From: Streptomonospora nanhaiensis
GTDB lineage: Bacteria > Actinomycetota > Actinomycetes > Streptosporangiales > Streptosporangiaceae
Direction: 5' to 3'
DNA length: 64,000 nucleotides
Assembly (NCBI RefSeq): GCF_026642255.1
Contig: NZ_CP113264.1
Location: forward strand, 6,758,001 to 6,822,000
In this document: positions 16,924 to 25,568 of the stretch, in pieces
How positions within the stretch are numbered: position 1 is the first letter of the stretch
Layout of the letters: each line of letters starts with the position of its first letter
Program-made: the position numbers and the translations under genes
The notes under the pieces: generated by a model
Told to the model about the DNA's origin: nothing
The model's database searches: none
The model's input: the letters and a program-made list of their open reading frames with translations, nothing else

Positions 16924-18191
16924 TCCGGGGGCGAGTGCGACGGGCTCCAGGGGGTTCCTTCCACGGGCGCGGGGGCCGGGGGCTGCTGCGGGGTGAAGAG
17001 GACGGGGAGTTCGACGGGGGTCCACGCCAGCCCGGTCAGGCGCCAGCGCAGGTCCTCGGCCGGGACAGCCGCGCGGAGCCCGGGGAGCCGGGTGAGGAGC
17101 GTGCGCGTGGCGATGATCGCGATGCTCGTGGCCTCGTCGCGGGCGGGGCAGCGGTGCGGGCCTGCTCCCCAGGCGAGGTGGGCCCTGTTGGGGGTCTCCT
17201 CCATCCGCTCGGCGTTCTCCCGCAGGAAGAAGTGGTTCGCCGCGGCGAAGCCCAGGAGGATCGGCGTCCCCGCCTCGATGACCCGCCCCCCGCCGACGGG
17301 GATGTCGACGCGGGGGTAGACGGCCGGGTAGTTGGTGATCGGGGGGTCCGCCCACAGGACGCGGTCGACGAGGTCGCCGAGGGCGGCGTCCGAGAGGGAG
17401 ACGGCGTCGTCCCCGCGGACCGCGGGGTCGGCCAGGACCGCGCGGACCGCCGCGCCGATGAGGTTGGCGGTCGGCTCGTTGGCCGCGGCGACGACGAGGA
17501 GGAGCTGCATGACCACCTCCTCGTCGCTGAGCCCGGCCCGGTGCCGGATCAGCCTGGAGGTGAGGTCGTCGCCGGGAGCGCGGTGCTTGTCGGACACCGC
17601 CTCGGACAGTACGCGTTCGGCCTCGGCGTTGGACTCCTCGGTGTCCACGCCCGTCCACAGGTCGCGCATGGCGGTGGCGAAGCGCAGGCCCTGGTCCCCG
17701 TCGAACCCGACGAGGTCGTTCATGACGAGGAGGGGCAGCACGCGGGCGTACTCGTTGAGCACGTCCGCGCGACCCCGCCCGCAGAACCCGTCGATGAGCC
17801 GGTCGGCGTACCTGCCGGTGATCCGGCCGAGGTGCTCCGCGCCGACGGCACCGAGGCTGTCGGTGATCGCCCCGCGGTAGCGCTGGTGCTCCGTCCCGTC
17901 CACGAACAGGGCGTTGGACCGCGGGGCCATCATGGGCAGGAGCGGGGAGGCCGGGTGGACCCTGCCCTCGGTGAAGTCCCGCCACAGCCGGGGGTCGTGG
18001 GTGAAGGCGGTGGTGTCCCGCGACCAGGAGATGAGGGTCGAGTAGTCCGTCACGAGCCACCCGCGCACACCCGGTTCGAGTTCGACCGGGACCACGGGGC
18101 CGTGCTCGGCCCGCATGTCGGCGTAGACGGCGTAGGGGTCGGGGTGCGGTTCGCTCCGGTACAGCGCGGCGTGGGGGCAACCAGAAGACAC
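16836..18191 (-). CDS. Cytochrome P450, CYP157-like, lacking the ExxR motif
   Basis: A 451-aa soluble bacterial P450. The heme ligand is C348 in LAWGAGPHRCPARDEA; the usual Phe seven residues before Cys is Trp. The I-helix has AAANEPTAN (235-243) instead of AGxxTT. The K-helix, where nearly every P450 has ExxR, reads DRVLW (276-280) followed by ADPPITNYP. Loss of ExxR is a known hallmark of actinobacterial CYP157 enzymes, usually encoded beside a CYP154 gene. The start is the GTG at 18191, with GAGG 5 nt upstream. The last 40 residues after VLFTPQQPP look unlike P450 sequence and read through the remnant of a second P450. Substrate and redox partner are unknown. Confidence 0.9.
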   Translation of the reverse strand: MSSGCPHAALYRSEPHPDPYAVYADMRAEHGPVVPVELEPGVRGWLVTDYSTLISWSRDTTAFTHDPRLWRDFTEGRVHPASPLLPMMAPRSNALFVDGTEHQRYRGAITDSLGAVGAEHLGRITGRYADRLIDGFCGRGRADVLNEYARVLPLLVMNDLVGFDGDQGLRFATAMRDLWTGVDTEESNAEAERVLSEAVSDKHRAPGDDLTSRLIRHRAGLSDEEVVMQLLLVVAAANEPTANLIGAAVRAVLADPAVRGDDAVSLSDAALGDLVDRVLWADPPITNYPAVYPRVDIPVGGGRVIEAGTPILLGFAAANHFFLRENAERMEETPNRAHLAWGAGPHRCPARDEATSIAIIATRTLLTRLPGLRAAVPAEDLRWRLTGLAWTPVELPVLFTPQQPPAPAPVEGTPWSPSHSPPETSAHKRPTSGRSALSSLSGFLERLLRGS

Positions 18192-18486
18192 GGGTACCTC
18201 GGGGGGTGTCGGTCGGCTACGGGCCGGGGTTCGTCCTGCGCCTCCTCGGGGCCGTCGGGCACGGCGGGACCGCCGCGGCCGCGCGTGGGGACCCGCGGCC
18301 GGTGCCACTGGGCGCACACCCTAGCGGCCCGTCCCGGGAGGCGCGAGAGCCGGATTCCCCGTGCGACAGCGGACATCGGCGGTCATCTGCCGTTATAGGG
18401 ATGTCCTTCCCTCCGCCCCTTCCCCCTGTCTTCGCGTGCACGCGGGGCCAGGGGGAAGGGTCGGGCCGCCCCGGCGCACACGGCGG

Positions 18487-18520
18487 CGCCCCGCCCGGAG
18501 CCGGTGCTCCGGACGGGGCG
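18487..18520 (-). terminator. copA operon terminator
   Basis: A 15-bp stem with one mismatch (18487-18501 with 18506-18520) and a CGGT loop lie just after the copA stop. The rest of the 345-bp gap to the P450 start (18192-18536) shows no gene; it should contain the P450 promoter, which I could not place. Confidence 0.8.
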
Positions 18521-18536
18521 TCCCGGCCGTCCCTCC

Positions 18537-20834
18537 TCAGGTCCGGTCGGCGGCGGTCCCCATGTGGTCCGACAGGGGCCGGAACCTGCGCAGCCGCTGG
18601 CTGTTGGTCACCACGAACACGCTGGACACGGCCATCGCCGCTCCCGCGAGCATCGGGTTGAGCAGCCCGGCCGCGGCCAGCGGCAGCGCCGCCGCGTTGT
18701 AGGCGAAGGCCCAGAACAGGTTGCCCTTGATGGTGGCGAGCGTGCGGCGCGAGAGCCGGACCGCGTCCGCCGCCGCCCGCAGGTCGCCGCGCACCAGGGT
18801 CAGGTCGCTGGCCTCGATGGCCACGTCCGTGCCGGTGCCCATGGACAGCCCCAGGTCGGCCTGGGCGAGCGCGGCGGCGTCGTTGACCCCGTCGCCGACC
18901 ATGGCCACGGTGCGTCCCTCGGCCTGGAGGCGCTTGACCACGTCGACCTTGTCCTTCGGCATCACCTCGGAGAAGACCTCCTCGATGCCGACCTCCGCGG
19001 CCACGGAGCGGGCCACCGCCTCGTGGTCCCCGGTCAGCAGGATCGGCGTGAGCCCGAGCTCGCGGAACTGGCGGACCGCCTCGGCGCTGGTGGGCTTGAC
19101 GGTGTCGGCCACCACGAGCACGCCGCGGGCGCGGCCGTCCCAGCCGACGGCGACGGCCGTGCGCCCCTCCCCCCCTGCCTTCTCCAGCGCCGGGGACAGC
19201 TCCGCGGGCAGCTCCTGGGACCACTCCTCCAGGAGCGCGGGGCGTCCGACGAGGACGGCGCGGCCGTCCACGACCCCCTGCACGCCCAGTCCCTCGATGT
19301 TGGCGAAGTCCTCGGGGGCGGACAGCGGGCCCACCCGGGAGGCCGCGCCGGCGGCGACGGCCCTCGCGACGGGGTGCTCCGAGGCGTTCTCCAGGGCCCC
19401 GGCCAGGCGCAGGACCTCCTCCTCGTCCTCGCCGTCCGCGACGGCCACGCCGGTCAGCGCCATCCGCCCGGTGGTGACGGTGCCGGTCTTGTCCAGGACG
19501 ACGGTGTCCACGCGGCGGGTGTTCTCCAGGACCTCCGGGCCCTTGATGAGGATCCCGAGCTGGGCGCCGCGGCCGGTGCCCACCATCAGGGCCATGGGCG
19601 TGGCCAGGCCCAGGGCGCAGGGGCAGGCGATGATCAGGACCGCGACGGCCGCGGTGAAGGCGGCGCTCGCGGGTTCGCCCGTGCCGAGCCAGAAGCCGAG
19701 CGCGGCGACCGCGATCATGATGGCGACGGGGACGAACACCCCCGAGACCCGGTCGGCGAGGCGCTGGACGGCCGCCTTGCCGTTCTGGGCGTCCTCCACC
19801 AGCCGCGCCATCTGGGCGAGCTGGGTGTCGGAGCCGACCCGGGAGGCCCGCACGACGAGGCGGCCCCCGGCGTTGACGGTCGCGCCGACGACGGTGCTGC
19901 CCGGGGAGACCTCCACGGGTACGGACTCGCCGGTGAGCATGCTCATGTCGACGGCGGATGTGCCCTCCTCGACCGTGCCGTCGGTGGCGATCTTCTCCCC
20001 CGGGCGGACCAGGAACCGGTCGCCGGCCGAGAGCTCCGCCACGGGCACCAGCTCCTCGCGGGCGGAGGGCCCCCCGCCCCGCAGGACGGTGACCTCCTTG
20101 GCCCCGAGTTCGAGGAGGGAGCGCAGGGCGGCCCCGGCGCGCCGCTTGGAGCGCGCCTCGAAGTACTTGCCGAGGAGGATGAAGGTCGTGACCCCGGCGG
20201 CGACCTCCAGGTAGATGTTGGCGGAGCCGTCGGTCCGCGCGATGGTGAGCTCGAACGGGTGGGTCATGCCCGGTGTCCCGGCGGTGCCGAGGAAGAGGGC
20301 GTACAGCGACCACAGGAACGCGGCGGAGACGCCGAGGGAGACCAGCGTGTCCATGGTGGCGGTGGCGAGCCTGAGGTTCTTCCACGCGGCCACGTGGAAG
20401 GGCAGCGCGCCCCAGACGACGACGGGCGCCGCCAGGGCGAGGGAGGCCCACTGCCAGTACGTGAACTGGAGCGCGGGGACCATCGCCATGGCGATGACGG
20501 GCACCGAGAGCACGAGGGAGACCATGGCCCGGTTCCACAGGACCGCGGTGGGGTCGGCGGGCTCCGCCGCGGAGGGTCCGGGGTCGGGCCGGGGGACGGT
20601 GGCGGTGTAACCCGCCTTCTCCACCTGTGCGACCAGGTCCTCCACGGGCGTGGGCGCCCCCTCGAAGGACACCCGGGCCTTCTCGGTGGCGAAGTTGACG
20701 GTGGCGGTGACGCCCTCCAGCCTGTTGAGCCGCTTCTCGACCCGGTTCGCGCACGCGGCGCAGGTCATGCCGCCGATGGCCAGTTCGACCGCCGCGGCCC
20801 CGGCCGGCTTCGCCGTGGTTCCCCCGCTACCCAT
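18537..20834 (-). CDS. copA: Copper-translocating P1B-type ATPase
   Basis: A 765-aa heavy-metal P-type ATPase that exports Cu(I) across the membrane. One N-terminal heavy-metal-associated domain carries GMTCAAC (C25, C28). The transport site is the CPC of IIACPCALGLATPMALMVG. The phosphorylation site is DKTGTVTTG, and the hinge is MVGDGVNDAAAL. Eight membrane helices of the CopA pattern are visible, as is the actuator TGES in MLTGESVPVEV. Length is standard. It overlaps the upstream small gene by 8 nt and follows copZ, forming a copper operon controlled by the CsoR-box promoter at 21338. Cu(I) specificity is supported by CPC, copZ and the operator. Confidence 0.97.
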   Translation of the reverse strand: MGSGGTTAKPAGAAAVELAIGGMTCAACANRVEKRLNRLEGVTATVNFATEKARVSFEGAPTPVEDLVAQVEKAGYTATVPRPDPGPSAAEPADPTAVLWNRAMVSLVLSVPVIAMAMVPALQFTYWQWASLALAAPVVVWGALPFHVAAWKNLRLATATMDTLVSLGVSAAFLWSLYALFLGTAGTPGMTHPFELTIARTDGSANIYLEVAAGVTTFILLGKYFEARSKRRAGAALRSLLELGAKEVTVLRGGGPSAREELVPVAELSAGDRFLVRPGEKIATDGTVEEGTSAVDMSMLTGESVPVEVSPGSTVVGATVNAGGRLVVRASRVGSDTQLAQMARLVEDAQNGKAAVQRLADRVSGVFVPVAIMIAVAALGFWLGTGEPASAAFTAAVAVLIIACPCALGLATPMALMVGTGRGAQLGILIKGPEVLENTRRVDTVVLDKTGTVTTGRMALTGVAVADGEDEEEVLRLAGALENASEHPVARAVAAGAASRVGPLSAPEDFANIEGLGVQGVVDGRAVLVGRPALLEEWSQELPAELSPALEKAGGEGRTAVAVGWDGRARGVLVVADTVKPTSAEAVRQFRELGLTPILLTGDHEAVARSVAAEVGIEEVFSEVMPKDKVDVVKRLQAEGRTVAMVGDGVNDAAALAQADLGLSMGTGTDVAIEASDLTLVRGDLRAAADAVRLSRRTLATIKGNLFWAFAYNAAALPLAAAGLLNPMLAGAAMAVSSVFVVTNSQRLRRFRPLSDHMGTAADRT

Positions 20835-21057
20835 GGTCCCTCCCCGACTCCGTACGCTCCTCGTCGTGCCCGTACGACGCGTCCTCCGTGTGGTCCCGTC
20901 CGCCCGTGGAGGACTCCTCCCCGGTCTGCGCGCTGCGCGCGTGCCCCGGGGCCTCCTGCGGCAGAACGGGGCCGGCCAGGCCGCCGACCCCGAACGCCGC
21001 GGCGAACACGGCCACGAGACCCAGGGCGTAGAGCCCGAGCTTCGCGGTCACGTTCAT
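20827..21057 (-). CDS. Small His-rich membrane protein between copZ and copA
   Basis: A 76-aa protein with one N-terminal membrane helix (KLGLYALGLVAVFAAAFGVGGLAGPVL) and a hydrophilic tail rich in His, Asp, Glu and Ser (PGHARSAQ, GGRDHTEDASYGHDEERT, GRDHG). A tail with about five His at spaced positions could bind metal outside the membrane, or be a fragment-like version of larger actinobacterial proteins encoded in cop loci. The ATG at 21057 starts right beside the copZ stop (a GTG three codons upstream is also possible), and the gene overlaps copA, so it is co-translated with both. Copper handling is inferred only from position and composition. Confidence 0.8.
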   Translation of the reverse strand: MNVTAKLGLYALGLVAVFAAAFGVGGLAGPVLPQEAPGHARSAQTGEESSTGGRDHTEDASYGHDEERTESGRDHG

Positions 21058-21058
21058 G

Positions 21059-21274
21059 TCAGTCACGCACCTCGTAACCCGCCTCGTCGATGGCGGCGCG
21101 GACCGACGCGTCGTCGACCGGGCCGTCGCTGGTGACGGTCACCTTCTTGTCGTCGAGGTCGACCTTGACGCCGGTGACCCCGCTGACCCCGCCGACCTCC
21201 TCGGTGACGGAGTTGACGCAGTGCCCGCAGGTCATGCCCTCGACCGTGTAAACAGCGGTGGTGGTGGCAGCCAT
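21059..21274 (-). CDS. copZ: Heavy-metal-associated domain copper chaperone
   Basis: A 71-aa single HMA domain, beta-alpha-beta-beta-alpha-beta, with the Cu(I)-binding motif GMTCGHC and the loop VKVDLDDKKVTV. These chaperones bind Cu(I) in the cytosol and pass it to the N-terminal domain of CopA. The ATG at 21274 has a near-perfect AGGAGG 6 nt upstream; a longer frame to 21337 would enter the promoter. It is the first gene of the copper operon. Confidence 0.95.
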   Translation of the reverse strand: MAATTTAVYTVEGMTCGHCVNSVTEEVGGVSGVTGVKVDLDDKKVTVTSDGPVDDASVRAAIDEAGYEVRD

Positions 21275-21337
21275 TTCGCCTCCTGTGGCGTGTGTGGTGT
21301 CTCGGTCTCCGTGGCGGACCGCTCCAACAGGGCCCAA

Positions 21338-21366
21338 TATACCCCCAGGGGGTATGCAATTGTCAA
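21338..21366 (-). promoter_or_regulatory. cop promoter with CsoR-type operator
   Basis: Read on the minus strand, TTGACA (21361-21366) is followed after 17 nt by a GGTATA/TATATT -10 region. The palindrome ATACCCCCAGGGGGTAT (21339-21355) fills the spacer and overlaps the -10. TACCCCC/GGGGGTA dyads in this position are the known recognition pattern of the copper-sensing repressor CsoR in actinobacteria. Repression without Cu(I) and release by Cu(I) are expected. No csoR gene is in the window. Confidence 0.85.
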
Positions 21367-21461
21367 ACCCCTGCCGTCACACCACCCCCGCCCGGGCGAC
21401 GCGGGGCCCGCACCGCCCGCCACGGGGGCGCCCCCGCACCGGGATCCCCCTCGCCCCACTG

Positions 21462-21476
21462 TACCCCCGGGGGGTA
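21462..21476. promoter_or_regulatory. Second CsoR-type palindrome
   Basis: TACCCCCGGGGGGTA repeats the pattern of the operator in the cop promoter, centred about 120 bp further upstream. No divergent gene starts nearby, so it may be an auxiliary repressor site or part of a lost or unannotated transcription unit. Confidence 0.65.
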
Positions 21477-21603
21477 ATCTCACGGGGGGCTTCCCCTCCG
21501 GACACGGCCCGGGGCCCCCGCGCGTCGCGCAGGGGCCCCGGGCCCTCCATCCTGTGGGACGGAGGAAACGCGTACTCCGGGACACATGCCCGGATACCCT
21601 CCC

Positions 21604-21634
21604 CCCGTTCCCGGCCGGACGGGCCGGGAACGGG
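21604..21634 (-). terminator. Terminator after the GNAT gene
   Basis: A perfect 13-bp stem (21604-21616 with 21622-21634) with a 5-nt loop, directly after the stop codon at 21641, flanked by C and G runs that extend the hairpin. Confidence 0.85.
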
Positions 21635-21640
21635 CGGGGG

Positions 21641-22240
21641 CTACTCGGTCTTCAGCTCCAACCGGGCGACCACGCGCTCGCTGAGGTGGTGGCCGCTCAG
21701 CGTGAAGCCGGCCCGCTGGAACATCTCCACGGTCCCCGTGTAGACCTCGGCGCTGGGGGCCCGGCCGCCCACCGTGTCCACCGGGTAGGCCTCCAGGACG
21801 CGCGCGCCGCCGGCGCGGGCGTACTCGACCGCCCCGTCCAGCAGGCGGCTGCCCAGGCCCCGCCGACGCCGGCGGGGCGGCAGCCAGAAGCAGACCAGCG
21901 CCCAGACCCCCGGCTCCGTGGGGTCGGCGGGGCGCAGGGAGCGCGACCGGGCCAGCCGGATGAAGTCGTCGCGCGGAGCCACGGACACCCAGCCGCACGG
22001 CCCCTCCTCGTCGTAGGCGAGGAGGCCGGGCACCTTGCCGTCCAGGGTCAGGCGGCGCAGTTCCTCCTTGTTGTCCACGCCGCGCATGGAGCGCTCACAG
22101 GATGTGCTCGCCGTGTGGTCCTTGGCCCGCCGGCGGAAGAACGTGCACCAACAGTGCCCGTACGCCCCGGTCGGTCCGAAAAGGTTCTCCAGGTCATCCC
22201 ACCGCTCGGCGGTGGCGGGCTCGATTGAGACGATGGACAT
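21641..22240 (-). CDS. GNAT family N-acetyltransferase
   Basis: A 199-aa acetyl-CoA-dependent acyltransferase. The CoA pyrophosphate-binding motif A is LPPRRRRRGLGSRLLDGAVEYAR, followed by VLEAYPVDT. The C-terminus contains the MFQRAGFTLSG segment typical of GNAT motif B. The N-terminal third is unusual, with GAYGHCWCTFFRR, a Cys/Trp cluster characteristic of a subgroup of actinobacterial GNATs. The start at 22240 is fixed by GAGGGAG upstream; the frame extends further without a site. It is monocistronic, next to the copper operon but with no evident functional link. Confidence 0.88.
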   Translation of the reverse strand: MSIVSIEPATAERWDDLENLFGPTGAYGHCWCTFFRRRAKDHTASTSCERSMRGVDNKEELRRLTLDGKVPGLLAYDEEGPCGWVSVAPRDDFIRLARSRSLRPADPTEPGVWALVCFWLPPRRRRRGLGSRLLDGAVEYARAGGARVLEAYPVDTVGGRAPSAEVYTGTVEMFQRAGFTLSGHHLSERVVARLELKTE

Positions 22241-22423
22241 CGGACTCCCTCGACGAGACACACTGGCCGCCACAACTGTGATCCAGCACACTAGCGATTA
22301 TTCGCCGTGACCGAAAGAACACAGATGCCCCCCATCGAACACTTTCTGGTTATTCGTGGAGAAACGCCCCCGTGTGCGTGGCCGGAGGACGGGCCCGCCC
22401 CCGTCCCGCCCCCGGCCGCCGGC

Positions 22424-23923
22424 TCACGCCGGCGAGCGCTCGGACTCGTCCGGCCGCAGCGCGTCCTCGGGCCCCCAGCACTCCACCCCCCGCAGGTCCG
22501 GCATCCGGTCGCGGGTGAAGACCGGGTCGATCCCCTCGCGCCGCTGTCCGACGTAGTCCTTGAGCAGGCGTGCGGCGACCGCCGTGAGCGGCACGAGCGC
22601 CAGGAGGTTGACCAGCGCCATCAGGCCCATGGTCGTGTCCGCCAGCGTCCAGATGAGGTCGATCGAGCCGAGCGCCCCCAGGAAGGTCGCCGTCAGGAAG
22701 ACCAGCTTGTAGCCGAACAGGACCCTCTCGTTCGTGGTCAGGTACTCCAGGTTGGACTCGCCGTAGTAGTAGTTGCCGAGCACCGAGGTGAACGCGACCA
22801 GGAAGATGATCAGCGTCATCAGGTGCAGCGCCCACGGACCGAGCGCCGCCTGGAGGGCGAACTGGGTCAGGTCGCCCTCCAACTGCCCGTCACCGGTGCC
22901 CGGGTTGCCGAGCAGGATGATGAACGCCGTGACCGAGCAGACGACGAGGGTGTCCAGGTAGACCCCGAGCGTCTGGACCAGCCCCTGCTTGACCGGGTGG
23001 GAGACCGCGGCGCTGGCCGCCGCGACGGGGGCCGATCCCAGGCCCGCCTCGTTGGAGAACATGCCCCGGCGCACGCCCTGGATGATCACGACGCCCAGGC
23101 CCGCCGCGGCGAACTCCCGCACCCCGAAGGCGTGCTGGAAGATGAGGGCGACCATGCCCGGGACGGCCTCCCAGTTGAGCGCCATGACGACGAGGCCGAG
23201 CAGCACGTACAGCGCGGCGAAGAACGGGATGAGCGCCTGGGCGGTGTTGGCGATCCTCCGGACCCCGCCGAAGATCACCAGCGCGGTGAGGACGACGAGC
23301 AGCACGCCGATGAGCGCGGACATCCACAGGCCGGTGCCGCTGCCCAGGTCCTCGGCGGAGTTCGCGATGGTGTTGGTGATCGTGTTGCTCTGCACCGCGT
23401 TGAAGACCAGCGGGAACGTCACGATGAGCGTGAGGGCGAAGAGGACGCCCGCCCACTTCTGACCCAGCCCCCGCTCGATGTAGTAGGCGGGCCCGCCCCG
23501 GTACCCCGCCGGGTCGCGGACCTTGTAGAGCTGGGCGACCGTGGACTCCACGAAACTCGCGGCGCACACCACGACCGCCATCGCCCACATCCAGAAGACG
23601 GCGCCGGGGCCGCCCAGGGAGATCGCGATGGACACCCCGATGATGTTGCCCGTGCCGATGCGGGCCGCGGCCGAGATCATGAACGCCTGGAGCGAGGAGA
23701 CGGCCCTCTTGCCGTCGGGGGCGATCTCGGGCCTGCTCCGCAGGACCCGGAACATCTCCGGGAGCATGCGGATCTGGACGACCCCGGTCCTGACCGTGAT
23801 GTACAGGCTGACCGCCACCAGCAGCGGGATCAGGATCCAGGACCAGAAGAACTCGTCGTTGAAGGCGGCGACGGCGTCGGTGAGGCGCGCGTCGAGGGGT
23901 TGTGCTGCGTCTGCGGATATCAC
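22424..23923 (-). CDS. Sodium:alanine (or glycine) symporter, AGCS family
   Basis: A 499-aa transporter that couples uptake of small neutral amino acids to Na+ (or H+). Eleven or so hydrophobic helices are visible. Family signatures are FMISAAARIGTGNIIGVSIAI, GGPGAVFWMWAMAV, RRGMFSNEAGLGSAPVAAA and TSVLGNYYYGESN. The first helix begins at FFWSWILIPLL. I start at the GTG at 23923 with GAAGGAG upstream; an alternative ATG lies at 23992. It is monocistronic. The exact substrate, alanine or glycine, cannot be told. Confidence 0.94.
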   Translation of the reverse strand: MISADAAQPLDARLTDAVAAFNDEFFWSWILIPLLVAVSLYITVRTGVVQIRMLPEMFRVLRSRPEIAPDGKRAVSSLQAFMISAAARIGTGNIIGVSIAISLGGPGAVFWMWAMAVVVCAASFVESTVAQLYKVRDPAGYRGGPAYYIERGLGQKWAGVLFALTLIVTFPLVFNAVQSNTITNTIANSAEDLGSGTGLWMSALIGVLLVVLTALVIFGGVRRIANTAQALIPFFAALYVLLGLVVMALNWEAVPGMVALIFQHAFGVREFAAAGLGVVIIQGVRRGMFSNEAGLGSAPVAAASAAVSHPVKQGLVQTLGVYLDTLVVCSVTAFIILLGNPGTGDGQLEGDLTQFALQAALGPWALHLMTLIIFLVAFTSVLGNYYYGESNLEYLTTNERVLFGYKLVFLTATFLGALGSIDLIWTLADTTMGLMALVNLLALVPLTAVAARLLKDYVGQRREGIDPVFTRDRMPDLRGVECWGPEDALRPDESERSPA

Positions 23924-24049
23924 GGGGGACGGGGCTCCTTCGCTCCGAAAGGGACAACCGCTCCCACCTACCCGTGAAGTGCACCGAATCACCGCCGGGG
24001 GCGCACACCGGCGCGATGGTGATGATTCCGTTACTGCACGTGCTCCGTG

Positions 24050-24337
24050 TCAGCCCTTGTGGACGAGGTCCGCGTAGCCCCGGTTCTTCCCGATGTAGGC
24101 CCGCGCGAAGGGGCAGATCGGCACGACCTTCAGACCGCGCTCGCGGATGTCGTCCAGGGACTCCCTCATGAGCGCGCTGGCCACGCCCCTGCCCTCGAAG
24201 GCCGGGTCGACCTCCACGTGGGGCAGGGCGTACACGCCCTCGTCGATCAGGTGGTAGGCGGAGAAGCCCACCACCTCCCCGTCCGCGCTGACCTCGTAGC
24301 GCGAGCGCTCCGGCACGTCGACGACCGTCAGGTCCAT
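24050..24337 (-). CDS. Small GNAT-fold acetyltransferase (YjdJ-like)
   Basis: A 95-aa minimal GNAT protein. It shows ERSRYEVSADGEVVGFSAYHL and the acetyl-CoA-binding segment HVEVDPAFEGRGVASALM, ending PICPFARAYIGKNRGYADLV. This is the compact yjdJ/YidJ-type family of about 90-110 aa, often with little known about the substrate. GGGGGAG precedes the ATG at 24337; upstream frame sequence is Arg-rich and not protein-like. It stands alone between the symporter and DUF5996 genes. Confidence 0.9.
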   Translation of the reverse strand: MDLTVVDVPERSRYEVSADGEVVGFSAYHLIDEGVYALPHVEVDPAFEGRGVASALMRESLDDIRERGLKVVPICPFARAYIGKNRGYADLVHKG

Positions 24338-24549
24338 GACACTCCCCCGCCTCCTGCGTCCGCGCACGCCGTGTGCGCGTGATGGGTGGGCCCTGGGGCC
24401 ACGTTCCCACACCTACCCACCACGCACACCCCGGGCCCCGTCCCCGACCCCCGGGCGCGGGACGCGGGGCGCCGGGCGCCGGGGGTTCTGGGAGAACGTG
24501 GACCCGGCCTCCCGCACCCCCTGCGGGGGCGCGGGACGCGGGGCGGGAC

Positions 24550-25488
24550 TCAGCGGCCGGCGAGGTACGGGTCGGTGATCCCCCGCGGGCAGGCCAGCGC
24601 GTCCAGGTCCCAGCCGGCGAGCCCGGCGCCCGCCCGGTAGGCGCTCTCCAGGAACTCCAGGACGGTGGCGCGCGGGTCCGGCGACTTGCGCGCGTCGGCG
24701 TAGCGCAGCAGCGCCAGGTGCCCCTGGCCGCTGCTCACCCACTCCGCGGAGGGGGGGTCGAGCCTCCGGTCCGTGAGCCCGTCCGGCTCGGGCGCCGTGT
24801 AGGAGTAGAAGCAGGGCTCCGGGATCTTGTCGTCGCCGAACCAGAAGCCGAAGCTCACCACCTCCCGCGAGTACGCCTCGCGCACCAGCTGCCCTGCCTC
24901 CCGGGGCTGGGGGACGGGGTGCGGGGAGAAGCGCGTGACGGCGATGTCGAACGTGTGCCAGAAGTGGTGCACCGGGCTGGTCTTGCCCGAGAAGCCGGCG
25001 GCGAACTCCTCCAGGACCAGGGCGACCTGGCTCAGCACCTGCCAGTAGCGGGTGGCGTGCTCGGGCACGTAGGCGGCGTGCTCGCGGTCCTCCGTGAACG
25101 GCCGCCCGGTGTCGGGCAGGTCGAACGGGGTCGCGTGCGGGATGCTGCCGTCCACGCCGAGGCTGTCCAGCGCCGACTGGAGCCCGAGGTAGAACGACGC
25201 CACGCTGTGCCCCTGGAGCGGGAAGGACGCGGTCCGCCCGTCCAGGTTCGCCGCGACCAGCCGGTGCCCGACGAAGTCGAAGTCGACGGTGAAGACGGGG
25301 TTGCCGTCCACGAGACCCATGGGGCGGGTGGTGATGCCGCGCCCCGTGACGTGGAAGGGGACGTTCCACCAGTGGTTGCGGCGCGGGCTGTGCTGCAGTC
25401 GGACCTTGCCGACGACCTGCTCGAAGCGGTGCAGGGTCTGCTTGGTGTCGTACCACGAGTCGAGCGGGATGGCTGGGAACAGCTCCAC
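24550..25488 (-). CDS. DUF5996 family protein
   Basis: A 312-aa conserved protein of unknown biochemical role. Recognisable stretches are IPLDSWYDTKQTLHRFEQVVGKVRL, HWWNVPFHVTGRGITTRPM, FTVDFDFVGHRLV, and SPVHHFWHTFDIAVTRFS, followed by VVSFGFWFGDDKIPEPCFYSYTAPEP. The many conserved His, Trp and Asp residues suggest an enzyme or ligand-binding fold, but I see no known catalytic signature. The GTG start at 25488 has AAGGAGAGAG upstream. It lies 80 bp downstream of narI on the same strand, so read-through from the nar operon is possible. Confidence 0.8.
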   Translation of the reverse strand: MELFPAIPLDSWYDTKQTLHRFEQVVGKVRLQHSPRRNHWWNVPFHVTGRGITTRPMGLVDGNPVFTVDFDFVGHRLVAANLDGRTASFPLQGHSVASFYLGLQSALDSLGVDGSIPHATPFDLPDTGRPFTEDREHAAYVPEHATRYWQVLSQVALVLEEFAAGFSGKTSPVHHFWHTFDIAVTRFSPHPVPQPREAGQLVREAYSREVVSFGFWFGDDKIPEPCFYSYTAPEPDGLTDRRLDPPSAEWVSSGQGHLALLRYADARKSPDPRATVLEFLESAYRAGAGLAGWDLDALACPRGITDPYLAGR

Positions 25489-25568
25489 GGACTCTCTCCT
25501 TCTCTCCTTGGTGGGTGGCGTACACGGCCGGACCTGCGGACCGGGACCGGTCCCCGGCCGTGCGGGGC

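Noticed and set aside
374..18191. Glycosyltransferase, ABM monooxygenase and P450 as one secondary-metabolite cluster
   Set aside because: They are separated by housekeeping genes on both strands and no scaffold-forming enzyme (PKS, NRPS, terpene) is present.
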